Shown: positions 29,426-38,579, numbered from the stretch's first letter. The stretch: DNA of 64,000 bases from Trichocoleus sp. FACHB-46 (GCF_014695385.1 NZ_JACJOD010000007.1:62001-126000), one strand, 5' to 3'. A program made the numbers and translations. The notes: a model not told the origin generated them from the sequence alone.

Positions 29426-31909
29426 ATGAAACCAGCTAAATCACTGAGACAACCCATGCCAAAAGAACGAAGTTTGCTGCCAGCGCAGAAAAACATTGGT
29501 ACTACAGTTCGGCCTTTAGTAACTGAAAAGGTAAAGTCAACGAAGCCTGCACAGCGGTTTCTGAATCTGACTAACTTGGGTCACATCCTAACAGGCGTCT
29601 GGGCAGCAGCAGCAGCGATCGCGACGGCCACCAATATTCCGCTAGGCCAAATTATGGAGCGGCAAGCCCAAACTCTATTTTTTGAGTTGCGGGGTCCCAT
29701 TGCAGCACCGAGCAACATTGTAATTTTGGCGATCGATGATGAATCAATGTCTCAAGGGCAGTTCTATCGAGCCGATCCAAAGCAATATAAGTCGCTCGCG
29801 GCTCTAGAGACTTGGCCTTGGAAACGAGCCGCTTACGCTGAAGCCATTGACAAGTTGATGGCTGCTGGAGCCCGCTCTGTGGCTTTAGATATTGAGTTTA
29901 CAACGCCCAGCAGTTATGGCACCAAAGATGATGAGCGATTGCGTCAGAGCTTACAGCGCTATGCAGGTCGCGTCACTCTAGCCACTAAGTACGAAGACAT
30001 CATCAATGATCAAGGCGTTACTGCCCAGTTGACTCCCATTTATCCTCGTTTCCGCACTAATCCTCTTTCCGTGGGTTCAATTAATTTCCTGCTGGAGCCT
30101 GACAGCAAGGTGCATCGTCTAGGCAATCAATATTCTGCGCTTTTAGCTCAAGACCCTAACTTTGCTAGCGGATTACCTCAAAACGTACCTGATTTTGCTG
30201 AGGCGACGCTCAAGGCAGCCCAAGTAAAGCCTAGCAGCTCTCAGGGAGACCATATTTTTTTCTATGGCCCCGCAGGAACCTTCAAGCAAATTCCTTTTTG
30301 GCATGTGCTTGACCCTAGCTACTGGAATAATTACTTGAAACCAAATCAAGATTTTTCTTTCAAAAATAAGATTGTCTTGATTGGGTCAACGGCTGAGATT
30401 TTACAAGATTTTTTACCAACGCCCTTTTCTGCTAACTGGCTAAATTCTCAGGCCATGCCAGGGGTAGAAATTCATGCCAATGCGATCGCCACTTTAATGG
30501 AAGGTCGGGCGATCGCGGACGGGATTCCCGATCGGTCTTTACAAGGAATTTTTTGCTTAGTTGGTAGTATCGGCGTCGGTTTTTTATTGAGCTTCCCCAA
30601 GCGACCCTGGCTTCGGTGGCTATTAGTCATTGTCGCTCCTTTGAGCTGGGGGGGCGCTACTTACCTTATCTTTTCTTACGGTGGGTTGATTTTGCCCACG
30701 GCCTTACCAATCACCGCGATCGCTCTTAGTGGGCTTTCCTACACGTTTGCTAGCTCCACCCTTGAGCATTTCAAGAAGCTAAAGTTATGGCATACCCTTA
30801 AAAAATATATTGATTCTCCTCTCATCCAAACCATTATTAGCCAAAGTCAACAGGGACACGTCGGAGATCTATTACGAGAGCGAGAGACCGCCATCTTAGG
30901 CACTAAGCTTGATGGTCGGTATGTAATCACAAAGGTTCTAGGGTCAGGCGGATTCGGCGAAACCTACATTGCTGAAGATACCCGACGTCCTGGCAATCCC
31001 CAGTGTGTTGTGAAGCGACTGAAAACAGCCACCAACAACATCAATCTTTTAGAGATGGCAAAAAGGCTGTTTATCGGGGAGGCCGAAACTCTAGAGCGTC
31101 TTGGCAAGCACGATCAAATTCCTCAACTATTGGCCTATTTTGAGGAGAAGGAAGAGTTTTACCTAGTTCAAGAATTCATTCCTGGTCGTCCTTTAAGCCA
31201 CGAACTGACTTTAGGTAGACAGCTACCCGAAGCTCAAGTTATTGACCTACTTAAAGACTTGTTGCAAGTTCTTGCCTTTGTCCACAGTCAAGGCGTTATC
31301 CACCGAGACATCAAGCCTAGCAACATCATCAGACGGTTAACGGATGGCAAACTAGTCCTGATTGATTTTGGAGCTGTAAAGAGAATTCCTCACCTAGCCG
31401 AAAATGACACGCCAGACAGCATCACGGTTGGCATTGGTACTCAGGGATATATGCCCAGCGAACAATATGCTGGTACTCCGCGCTGCAATAGCGATCTGTA
31501 TGCTCTCGGTATTACAGCCATTCAAGCTCTGACTGGCATCCCCCCCAGTCAGTTCAAAAAAGACCAAGCAACTGAAGAAGTGTTGTGGCAGCATAAAACT
31601 GAGGTAAGCCATGAACTGGCAATCATACTCAGCAAACTCGTGCGTTATCACTTCAGCCAGCGCTACCAATCTGCCACTGAAGTTTTAGAAGCACTCCGAA
31701 AGCTAACAAGTACTAATCATTCAACTAGTTTTAACGCAGCGAATGGGCTTTCCCCTCTAGATATAGCCTATATGGATGTGGATGCCTCTACAGACCCAGT
31801 GTCGCTTACAGATGCTGCATTTTCTACAGTGGCTTGGCCCAATACTCTTGAAGGAGAAACAGAATCCACGGAGATCAGTGACCCCGTGGATAGTTCAGTA
31901 GATAGCTAA
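29426..31909 (+). CDS. CHASE2-domain serine/threonine protein kinase
   Basis: An 827-residue membrane kinase. A first hydrophobic helix (about 53-70, ILTGVWAAAAAIATATNIP) leads into an extracytoplasmic CHASE2 sensor domain (about 75-365: FFELRGPIAAPSNIVILAID, VALDIEFTTPS, KNKIVLIGSTAEILQD and GVEIHANAIATLM). Three membrane helices follow (about 370-450), then the kinase domain from about 494: VLGSGGFGETYIAED (P loop), CVVKRL (Lys), VIHRDIKPSNIIRR (catalytic loop) and LIDFGAVK (DFG), so it looks active. The C-terminal tail is Ser/Thr/Asp-rich. It converges on a FecR-domain gene 19 bp away. It is probably an envelope or stress sensor; the ligand is unknown. Confidence 0.95.
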   Translation: MKPAKSLRQPMPKERSLLPAQKNIGTTVRPLVTEKVKSTKPAQRFLNLTNLGHILTGVWAAAAAIATATNIPLGQIMERQAQTLFFELRGPIAAPSNIVILAIDDESMSQGQFYRADPKQYKSLAALETWPWKRAAYAEAIDKLMAAGARSVALDIEFTTPSSYGTKDDERLRQSLQRYAGRVTLATKYEDIINDQGVTAQLTPIYPRFRTNPLSVGSINFLLEPDSKVHRLGNQYSALLAQDPNFASGLPQNVPDFAEATLKAAQVKPSSSQGDHIFFYGPAGTFKQIPFWHVLDPSYWNNYLKPNQDFSFKNKIVLIGSTAEILQDFLPTPFSANWLNSQAMPGVEIHANAIATLMEGRAIADGIPDRSLQGIFCLVGSIGVGFLLSFPKRPWLRWLLVIVAPLSWGGATYLIFSYGGLILPTALPITAIALSGLSYTFASSTLEHFKKLKLWHTLKKYIDSPLIQTIISQSQQGHVGDLLRERETAILGTKLDGRYVITKVLGSGGFGETYIAEDTRRPGNPQCVVKRLKTATNNINLLEMAKRLFIGEAETLERLGKHDQIPQLLAYFEEKEEFYLVQEFIPGRPLSHELTLGRQLPEAQVIDLLKDLLQVLAFVHSQGVIHRDIKPSNIIRRLTDGKLVLIDFGAVKRIPHLAENDTPDSITVGIGTQGYMPSEQYAGTPRCNSDLYALGITAIQALTGIPPSQFKKDQATEEVLWQHKTEVSHELAIILSKLVRYHFSQRYQSATEVLEALRKLTSTNHSTSFNAANGLSPLDIAYMDVDASTDPVSLTDAAFSTVAWPNTLEGETESTEISDPVDSSVDS

Positions 31910-31928
31910 GGCGATCGCCTTAGTCTAT

Positions 31929-33776
31929 TTATTTGTCAATTGGAACCCGGCCAGGAAACTTACCCTCGGTTGCCCCACCACCTGGGAAGACACCATCATT
32001 GGCTTTACCAGGAAATTTACCATCATTGGCTTTACCAGGAAAATCACTACCCGGTGTTCCGCCATTAGGTGGCGTATTGCCAGTTGGATTGGTTGGATCT
32101 GTAGGTTGACCTCCGCCAGTCGGATTGGTTGGATCTGTAGGTTGGCCTCCGCCAGTCGGATTGGTTGGATTGGATATAGGGGTAGCAGGCGTTACTGGAG
32201 CTTGGCTAGGAAAATCGCCTCCCGTATTTCCTCCGCCAGGGAAGTTACCTCCGGTGTTTCCTTGACCAGGGAAGTTACCTGGCAAAGTCGGATCAATCGG
32301 CACTACTGGCACTCCTGATCCGGGTTCAACCAAGATAGGTGAACTCGGAATGATTACATCCGGTGAGCCGCCTGGGGGAGTATCAGTGGAAAGGTCTGGT
32401 AAAGCGTCAATAGGAGGATTTACATTAGGCTGGCCAATACCTGGATCATCTCCTTGAGTTTGACTGGGAAGGCTGGAGCCTGGAGTAACAGGAGAATTGG
32501 GGTTAGGAAGGGTATCAGGTTGCTTAGGCACCACGGGCAGCTCATCCGTGGGCGAAGGGGGCGTATTTGACCCTTGGGCAGGGGTGGGGGTAGGGGGAGT
32601 GGGTGTGGTGACTACGGGCGGCGTAGGAGTGCTAGGTTGCGAAATTGGAGTTGCTGGCTCTATGCGGCGAGGGGTGAGCAGTCTGGTGTCTGTTGGAGCA
32701 ACCGTCCTTGGTCTCTGCCCTAAGGAGTCTAGGGGACGAGGAGTTGAAGTGACTGGAGTGGGTTCAGGCGGTGAACTGATAGCGGGGTTGTCGCTAGGAG
32801 GTGGGTTTTGAGTAGAGGTGACTGGCTCCGGCGGTTGAGTCGCAGGTGGGGTAGTGCCAGCGACAGGTGGAACGCTACCAGAACCAGAACCAGGTTGTTG
32901 CGGTGAGGCTATGGTTTGATCGGATTGAGTTTTCTCTGGGTCGATAGCTCGGCGTACATCCACAGAATTGAAGACGCGATCGAGGTTGTTAACGGGAAAA
33001 TCAGCTGACTCAGAGGGCAAACGGACAAAGGTTGGGTTTTCGATGACGTTTGCGTTTTTGAAGGAGGACTGGCCTTGCAAAGCCTCTACTGTCTCAGCTC
33101 GAACTGCCGCGATCGCCTCATCTGAGGGACTAGCAGCATCCTTTTGCGTGAGATTCAGCCCTTTGACTAAATCACTGGTTTCATAGAAGGTATTGAGATC
33201 AAAGTCGTAGACTTGCTCAATCCGGTTTTTGACTATAACCGCCAACTGGCCAGCTCGTAAGCCTTGGCTTTGAGAAGCATCACGGTTATAAATTACCATT
33301 GGCCCTTGCGGGTTATTGGTCAGTGCCCCAACCAGGGTGGTATCTGTGTCAGGAATATAGCGGACAAACAAAGCAGAACCTTTAATGCCCGCCGCTGCAT
33401 TGGGGGTTCTTACTCCTGTAGGACCACGACCAGGCGGAATGAGGAGTAACATCGTGCCATTAGAGAGCTGAAATGTACGGGCATTAGGCACGAAACGAAA
33501 AACGGCTTGCTCACCCACACGAGCTAAAGAACCGTCATTAAAACGTAGCTCTGCTAGAGAAGCACGCGCCGTTGCTAGAGCATCGCCAGGAGCCATTGCA
33601 TCAGAAACTCGTGCCGATCGAACAGGTCGGGTTTTTTGCATTAACTGCACACGATTCCGGAGTGCCTGAATGACAGCACGAGTCAAGGGAGTTTTGGCAT
33701 CCGCAGGCTGCGTAAAGCTCCCAATAGTTAGACCCGACAGCATCAGAGCAAGGAACAGAGCTAATTTTTGAGACAT
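31929..33776 (-). CDS. secreted FecR-domain protein with long proline-rich tail
   Basis: 615 residues from the ATG at 33774-33776, preceded by AGGAA, in preference to a longer frame. A signal peptide is evident (MSQKLALFLALMLSGLTIGS, ending near ADA-KT). A FecR-like beta domain follows (about 40-160: MAPGDALATARASLAELRFN, ARTFQLSNGTMLLLIPPGRG, NAAAGIKGSALFVRY). Beyond about residue 270 the protein is Pro/Thr/Ser/Gly-rich and disordered, with 12-residue repeats (PTNPTGGGQPTD) and FPGK/FPGGG repeats to the C-terminus. The tail could span or bind the cell wall. It is divergent from the barrel gene and convergent with the CHASE2 kinase gene, suggesting one envelope-related locus. No sigma factor or TonB receptor gene is nearby, so classical FecR signalling is unlikely. 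Confidence 0.85.
   Translation of the reverse strand: MSQKLALFLALMLSGLTIGSFTQPADAKTPLTRAVIQALRNRVQLMQKTRPVRSARVSDAMAPGDALATARASLAELRFNDGSLARVGEQAVFRFVPNARTFQLSNGTMLLLIPPGRGPTGVRTPNAAAGIKGSALFVRYIPDTDTTLVGALTNNPQGPMVIYNRDASQSQGLRAGQLAVIVKNRIEQVYDFDLNTFYETSDLVKGLNLTQKDAASPSDEAIAAVRAETVEALQGQSSFKNANVIENPTFVRLPSESADFPVNNLDRVFNSVDVRRAIDPEKTQSDQTIASPQQPGSGSGSVPPVAGTTPPATQPPEPVTSTQNPPPSDNPAISSPPEPTPVTSTPRPLDSLGQRPRTVAPTDTRLLTPRRIEPATPISQPSTPTPPVVTTPTPPTPTPAQGSNTPPSPTDELPVVPKQPDTLPNPNSPVTPGSSLPSQTQGDDPGIGQPNVNPPIDALPDLSTDTPPGGSPDVIIPSSPILVEPGSGVPVVPIDPTLPGNFPGQGNTGGNFPGGGNTGGDFPSQAPVTPATPISNPTNPTGGGQPTDPTNPTGGGQPTDPTNPTGNTPPNGGTPGSDFPGKANDGKFPGKANDGVFPGGGATEGKFPGRVPIDK
32086..32173. repeat. 36-bp tandem repeat inside the FecR-domain gene
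   Basis: Two full 36-base units (32086-32121 and 32122-32157) differ at one base. A partial third follows from 32158. Each unit encodes 12 residues of the Pro/Thr/Gly tail. It is near-identical and in frame, so its length may vary between strains. Confidence 0.9.
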
Positions 33777-34092
33777 AAGCGGTTCCTGGCGGTGCAACAT
33801 CAAAATTTTATATGAAAGTTTTCCGATTTCCGTATATTCCCCTAAGGAAATATACATACAATCCAAGATTTGAATCTATTGACGAAAATTTTCGTCCGTT
33901 CTTTACTAACCAAGATGAACAAATTAGCTGGATTTCGTCTATTCCCTATATTAGGAATCACAACTTATCGGTAGGCATCCATTCAGGCGACGATCAACTT
34001 AGTTTGGTAGTTCCCTAAAACAAAAAATTTAAGCTAAAAACCCTGATTTATATTTCGTGCCACCCTAGCAACTAAGGAGAATTACTTCTACG
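33777..34092. other. divergent control region between FecR-domain and barrel genes
   Basis: 316 bp, AT-rich. A 68-codon frame at 33812-34018 has no ribosome site or recognisable protein features and I do not call it. An AAGGAG sequence lies 13 bases before the barrel ATG. No clear promoter boxes were identified. Confidence 0.5.
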
Positions 34093-35523
34093 ATGAGTTT
34101 CGGCTGGTTTTTCAGTAAATATACGGTATCCAACTTGCAAGTTTATCTACGCTTGTTTTATCATCCGCACCTCAGACTTTGGCAACACCTAGGTCTATGG
34201 CTGAGTCTTGCAGGTAGTTCAGCTTGTGCTACCGCAGCAACTGTTCCAATTCCGGAAGCTACTGTTGAGCCAACAGCCAATCCGGTTGTTTTGCCGCTGC
34301 CAAAATTTTTACAACCTGATAATAGCCTAGGAACAAAGCAGGATTCTGTATCCTTAGATGTAGGCTTCAGTTTACCAACCGTTGAAACTGAGATCCTATG
34401 GTCAGAGGTGACAGTAGAGCCATCCTTGACCAATCCAGCCTTAGCGAATCAAAACTTGCCGCTGAGATATCTGTCTCAGCTAAACGCGCCTTCTGAGGTT
34501 GAGGTGCAATCGCAGCAAGAGCGTCACCTGGAGCAAACATTAGCAGATCCAGAGCTGGGTAATTTGCGGTTGCAAAAACCAGGCGATGCCGCCCAGGAAA
34601 GTTCGGGAGAGCCAGAAGAGCCTGGAAAAACTACTGGTAATGAGTCTGATACATCTGATACAACAAATACAAGTAACTCTGAAGCAGAGCCACAAGCTGC
34701 TGATCCTGAGTTAGGCAACTTGCGCCTACAGGAGTCTGTAGAGAACAGCAATCAACAACTTGACCCAGAACTCGGTACACTGCACCTGAGACAACAACCT
34801 GTGCAGGCTGTTCGTTCCCAGCGAACTGTTTACTTGCAAGGTCGGGTTGATTTTTTCCAAAGTGACAACATTTTTTCCAGTGTTGACCCCATTAATGACA
34901 GCTTGATTCGCACGGGACTGAGCCTGTGGGCAACTCCAGCGATCGGGCCTAAAACCTATTTAATTGGCTCTATCAATGCCAATCTGATCAAATATGCCAA
35001 CTTGGATGACTTCGACTACAACGAAGTACGGGTTGGGGCATCCATCTATCAACAACTCACTCCCAAAATGTACGGGGAGGTGGGCTTAAGCAATCAACAG
35101 TTATTTACGGCTGGAGGCGGCGATCGCTTCCTAAATGACAACTCCATCCGTCTGGGTCTGGGCCGCCGAGATTCTCTTGGCAGCGCGGTAACCATTGATA
35201 GCTTCTACCAACTGCGCTATAGCTTTGCTGATCCGAGCGATCGCAGCCGAGTGGTCAATGCCTTGGGTGCATCTCTGAATTACAACCCGACTAGTAAAGT
35301 TCAGACAGGGCTGGACTATCAGTACGTACTATCGAGCTTTACGGAGCAAGGACGGGAAGACAACTATCACCAACTGCTGGCTCGTCTAAGTTATGACTGG
35401 TCTCGCAACAGCCGCATTACGGTATTCGGAGGCTTCGGCTTCGGCAACTCTTCTAACCGCAATGTAGATTTTGACAGCTCTATTCTGGGCGTCAGCTTAT
35501 CTGTCAACCTGCCCCTCTTCTAA
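34093..35523 (+). CDS. predicted outer-membrane beta-barrel protein with DPELGNLRL repeats
   Basis: A 476-residue protein. The hydrophobic N-terminal stretch LGLWLSLAGSSACATAATVP looks like a signal peptide. Residues 60-240 are acidic, Ser/Thr/Glu-rich and disordered, with three copies of a motif: DPELGNLRLQ near residue 151, DPELGNLRLQ near 203, and DPELGTLHLR near 223. From about 245 the protein alternates polar and hydrophobic residues in strands (VYLQGRVDFFQSDNIFSSVD, GASIYQQLTPKMYGEVGLSN, QTGLDYQYVLSSF, SRNSRITVFGGFGFGNSS) and ends in a terminal Phe, as outer-membrane barrels do. I recall the same short motif in other cyanobacterial envelope proteins but know of no assigned function. It is divergent from the FecR-domain gene. 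Confidence 0.7.
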   Translation: MSFGWFFSKYTVSNLQVYLRLFYHPHLRLWQHLGLWLSLAGSSACATAATVPIPEATVEPTANPVVLPLPKFLQPDNSLGTKQDSVSLDVGFSLPTVETEILWSEVTVEPSLTNPALANQNLPLRYLSQLNAPSEVEVQSQQERHLEQTLADPELGNLRLQKPGDAAQESSGEPEEPGKTTGNESDTSDTTNTSNSEAEPQAADPELGNLRLQESVENSNQQLDPELGTLHLRQQPVQAVRSQRTVYLQGRVDFFQSDNIFSSVDPINDSLIRTGLSLWATPAIGPKTYLIGSINANLIKYANLDDFDYNEVRVGASIYQQLTPKMYGEVGLSNQQLFTAGGGDRFLNDNSIRLGLGRRDSLGSAVTIDSFYQLRYSFADPSDRSRVVNALGASLNYNPTSKVQTGLDYQYVLSSFTEQGREDNYHQLLARLSYDWSRNSRITVFGGFGFGNSSNRNVDFDSSILGVSLSVNLPLF

Positions 35524-35555
35524 CTCCCTCACTCCTCACTCCTCACCCCTCACTT

Positions 35556-36386
35556 CTACAAATAAGAACACCAATCGCTCCAACTACCAGCGTAGAGTTT
35601 GCCTTGATCAATGCCCGCCAGTTCTAGGGACAGTAGATTGACGCAGGCTGTCACGCCAGAACCACAGTAAACCAAAATTTCTTGAGCTGAAGCGACTTCA
35701 GTCCAGCGATCGCGTTGCTCTACTGTGGGTCGCAGATAGCCTTGCTCGTTAGTGACTTCTTGCCAGGGGTAATTCACTGCACCGGGAATATGACCTGCCA
35801 CCGGGTCAATCGGTTCGCGTTCCCCTCGGTAGCGATCGCCTTCGCGGGAATCCACCAAAGCTACATTCGGTAAATCTTTGCGGGCTTTGACGACGTTAAT
35901 ATCAACCACTTGCTCAGGCTGGAGTTGCGGGGTAAAGTTCCCTGCTTGGGGAGTTGGCACCTCTGCGGTGACGGAATACCCTGCCGCTTGCCAAGCTGCA
36001 AAACCACCATCTAGTACCGCAACATTGCTGTGGCCAAAGTAGCACAACAGCCACCAGAGGCGAGAGGCAAAGGCCAAGCGAGAGTCATCGTAAGCTACGA
36101 CTAAAGTTGGCCCAGAAGAACTCTCAGAATTAACTCCGATCGCTCGTAACTTAGCGCCAAACCCTTCTGGATCTGGTAATGGATGCCGTCCGCCATGTTG
36201 ACCTACTGGGCTTGATAAGTCGCGATTGAGATCTAAATAATAAGCGCCTAGAATATGGCTGGTTTGATACTGCTGCTGCCCCAACTCAGGCTGCATCAAG
36301 GCAAAGCGACAATCCACTACTACCACTTGCGGATCGTTGAGATGCTCCTGAAGCCACGCAGCAGATATAACAGGATGGAAGACCAT
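35556..36386 (-). CDS. thiosulfate/3-mercaptopyruvate sulfurtransferase (two rhodanese domains)
   Basis: A 276-residue protein with an inactive N-terminal rhodanese domain (VVVDCRFALMQPELGQQQYQ, HILGAYYLDLNRDLSSP) and a C-terminal catalytic one (ALVDSREGDRYRGEREPIDP, HIPGAVNYPW, ILVYCGSGVTACVNLL). The active-site Cys is at about residue 241, in a CGSGVTA loop typical of the SseA family. It transfers sulfane sulfur to a thiol acceptor. The loop pattern does not settle whether thiosulfate or mercaptopyruvate is the donor. It is convergent with the barrel gene, with a CTCACTCC-type tract between them. Confidence 0.93.
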   Translation of the reverse strand: MVFHPVISAAWLQEHLNDPQVVVVDCRFALMQPELGQQQYQTSHILGAYYLDLNRDLSSPVGQHGGRHPLPDPEGFGAKLRAIGVNSESSSGPTLVVAYDDSRLAFASRLWWLLCYFGHSNVAVLDGGFAAWQAAGYSVTAEVPTPQAGNFTPQLQPEQVVDINVVKARKDLPNVALVDSREGDRYRGEREPIDPVAGHIPGAVNYPWQEVTNEQGYLRPTVEQRDRWTEVASAQEILVYCGSGVTACVNLLSLELAGIDQGKLYAGSWSDWCSYL

Positions 36387-36432
36387 AAGACCGAAGATTT
36401 AGAAGTAGTTGCCCCTGTAGTCTTACCCTGTT

Positions 36433-36756
36433 ATGCGTAGAAGAGTTCAACTTGATCAAAGTTTGCTGGTCAGAACTTTCATCGCCATATTTTTATTTGC
36501 CCTATTCATAGGGGGAACTGTAGTCTGGGCAATTGGTGGTGGGGACAAATCCCCTGCCTACCCAACCGTGCTGAATGTAGCTGTAATTGTCGGCTTGGCG
36601 ATCGCGGATTTCATTCTGGTTCCTGTGATTTACTATCGCTGCCCTACTTGTAAGCGCAAGCTTCCTAGAGCTTCAGCGCCAAAATCCGAAGTTCACTATT
36701 ACTGCGCTGCTTGTAACATCGAGTGGGATTTGGGCTTGCGTCCAGGCAGGTACTAA
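36433..36756 (+). CDS. small membrane protein with C-terminal zinc ribbon
   Basis: A 107-residue protein. Two membrane helices are visible, about 14-36 (FIAIFLFALFIGGTVVWAIG) and about 46-65 (LNVAVIVGLAIADFILVPVI). A C-terminal zinc-ribbon-like element follows: YRCPTCKRKLPRA, then HYYCAACNIEWDLGL, four Cys in two CxxC knuckles. The family is unknown to me and no enzymatic motif is present. It is divergent from the sulfurtransferase gene (46 bp) and convergent with the GDSL hydrolase gene. Confidence 0.75.
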   Translation: MRRRVQLDQSLLVRTFIAIFLFALFIGGTVVWAIGGGDKSPAYPTVLNVAVIVGLAIADFILVPVIYYRCPTCKRKLPRASAPKSEVHYYCAACNIEWDLGLRPGRY

Positions 36757-36781
36757 GCTAGGGCAGGGATACAGCGCTAGG

Positions 36782-37945
36782 TTATCTGACAGCAGAGTTA
36801 GAAGCAGCTGTAGCCGTGAGACGTTGATAACGAGCGATTTTGATTTGAGATTCTGTTTGCTGGAGGGCGACTTGCCAAACTTGATAACCACGCGGATTCA
36901 GGTGTAAGCCATCAGTGGTCAAGGCTCGATTCAAGGTGTCTTGCGTGTCAGTGAAGTAGGGGTACAGATCTAGAAAACTTACTTTTTCTTGTTGGGCGAT
37001 CGCGGCAATGCGTTGATTCAAGCCGCGAATCCGACTACTGGGAATCGCAGCATAGCGAGTCGGCAAAATTGACTGCACAACAACCTCAGCGCCAGGATGC
37101 TTCTGATGAAGCTGTCGCATAATTTGGCGCAAATTACTTAAAATCCGTTGGTCGCTATGACCCCGACGCAGATCGTTGATGCCAGCCATGACGTAAATAG
37201 TGTCAGGCCGCGTCTGAGTAAAGGCTGAAAGCCGCTGGAGAATGCCACTTGTGGTGTCGCCCGAAATTCCTTGATTCAGCCACAATTGCCCCTCAGGTAG
37301 GCGTTGGGTCGGGAACCAGAGGCTAAGCGAGTCTCCCACGACGACCGAGAGGCGATTGTCTCCTTGGCCTCGTGCTACCGCTCTGGCTTCTAGCTCTAGT
37401 AGTTGTTTCCATTGGCTGTAGCTGGGCTTCGTTGTGGCTTGAGACCAAGCTGAGTAAAAACTATTGCTAGCAATCCGGGTGTAAAGAGTACCTGCTCTTA
37501 GAGCTTCTAGTCTTTGGCGATAGAGCTGGTTACCCGATCGCGGAGCCAAAGCCTGAGCTTGTGGTATATCGCTAAAGTTAGGAATCAAAGCAGGACTAAC
37601 TTTAGAAACCTGCTGACTACCACGCTGATCATCTAGAATCGACGCGATCAGGTTGTCTTCTTGAGCGTGAATTTCTGTAGCAAGTTGTGGGCTGGGCGCG
37701 ATCGCCTCCACCTGAGCTGCCCCTATCTGAGCGGTGAGCTGAGGCTGACATCCGGGTTGGCTAAATTCTGGAGCACCAAATTCAACTCCGGTGGTAACCT
37801 GGGGTGAAGCTAAAGCAACCGTTTGAGCTTTGGTTAAATTGTCTGCTGCGAATAAGTAGCTAATCTGAGGTATTTCTGGTGCTGCGGTCTTAGCTAACTG
37901 ACTCTTCACTAAAACATCGGCTACCAGCAGACAAAGATCGCTCAT
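36782..37945 (-). CDS. SGNH/GDSL-family hydrolase with long N-terminal extension
   Basis: A 387-residue protein. The C-terminal half (about 190-370) is an SGNH esterase/lipase fold: VVVGDSLSLWFPTQRLPEGQ holds the nucleophilic Ser, LNQGISGDTTSGIL the Gly block, VMAGINDLRRG the oxyanion Asn, and TTDGLHLNPRGYQVW the Asp/His pair, so the catalytic set is complete. The first 185 residues are low in recognisable features, without a clear signal peptide. YRQRLEALRAGTLYTRIASN and a Trp-rich segment precede the hydrolase. It may act on acyl or acetyl esters; the substrate is unknown. Confidence 0.88.
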   Translation of the reverse strand: MSDLCLLVADVLVKSQLAKTAAPEIPQISYLFAADNLTKAQTVALASPQVTTGVEFGAPEFSQPGCQPQLTAQIGAAQVEAIAPSPQLATEIHAQEDNLIASILDDQRGSQQVSKVSPALIPNFSDIPQAQALAPRSGNQLYRQRLEALRAGTLYTRIASNSFYSAWSQATTKPSYSQWKQLLELEARAVARGQGDNRLSVVVGDSLSLWFPTQRLPEGQLWLNQGISGDTTSGILQRLSAFTQTRPDTIYVMAGINDLRRGHSDQRILSNLRQIMRQLHQKHPGAEVVVQSILPTRYAAIPSSRIRGLNQRIAAIAQQEKVSFLDLYPYFTDTQDTLNRALTTDGLHLNPRGYQVWQVALQQTESQIKIARYQRLTATAASNSAVR

Positions 37946-38082
37946 AAAGTAACTCCATCACACCTTCCCTTACCTTTGACAGGGAGAAGTGGATGGAGTC
38001 AGGAAATTTCACCAACGATTTATTTCAACCAAAAAATTTGAGAGCGCACCTCTCCCAAATCCTTAGGAATCGCCAGAGCGCC

Positions 38083-38418
38083 CTAGACCAATCGGAAAAT
38101 GAAGGGATAACGGAATGCGTGGTCAGTATCGCTTAGGGAAGTCACGATCGCCCAAATCGCCAAGCCCCAATGAGCCAGGAAGTAGAAAGGCACCAACAGA
38201 AGACCAATCAAGATCCAGGACAGGACTCCAATAATGGCGCCCCAGACCCAAATATTAAGGTGAAAGTTAATGGCTTCCTTGGCGTTTTCCTTCACCACGG
38301 GGTCATCAGAAACAAACAAAATCGCGATCGGCACACCAATAGATACCAAGGCAGCGCTAAAAAAGATCGAACCATGCGCTACTGCCGATAATAATTTCCG
38401 CTTATCCGTGTCGTACAT
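38083..38418 (-). CDS. DUF4870 / Tic20-like small membrane protein
   Basis: A 111-residue protein with three to four membrane helices (LLSAVAHGSIFFSAALVSIG, IAILFV, LNIWVWGAIIGVLSWILIGL, FLAHWGLAIWAIVTSL). The motif VKENAKEAINFHLNIWVWG is typical of DUF4870 proteins, small membrane proteins with a Tic20-like fold and no settled function. The ATG at 38416-38418 gives the usual family length. It is divergent from prfC across a 265-bp region with a structured leader. Confidence 0.88.
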   Translation of the reverse strand: MYDTDKRKLLSAVAHGSIFFSAALVSIGVPIAILFVSDDPVVKENAKEAINFHLNIWVWGAIIGVLSWILIGLLLVPFYFLAHWGLAIWAIVTSLSDTDHAFRYPFIFRLV

Positions 38419-38522
38419 TCCAGTTTCTCTCCATCACGGAGTTAAGGTGTTTGCGATTGCAATCAGGGCAATTGCCTTAATCATATCTAGCTAATCTTTG
38501 CCTGAAAGTATGACATAGATAG

Positions 38523-38579
38523 GGAAATCCGATGCTCTCCGGTAGGTATCTCCTCATCCTCTACCTGAGGAGGATTTCC
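38523..38579 (+). promoter_or_regulatory. possible structured leader upstream of prfC
   Basis: GGAAATCC at 38523-38530 pairs perfectly with GGATTTCC at 38572-38579. Inside, GGTAG (38541-38545) can pair with CTACC (38561-38565). Alternatively, CTCCTC (38550-38555) can pair with GAGGAG (38567-38572), so two exclusive folds exist. It lies about 105 bp before the prfC ATG. No known riboswitch class is recognised. Confidence 0.4.

Noticed and set aside
33812-34018. 68-codon rightward frame between the FecR-domain and barrel genes
   Set aside because: It has no ribosome site, no recognisable domain, and AT-rich spacer-like composition; likely chance.
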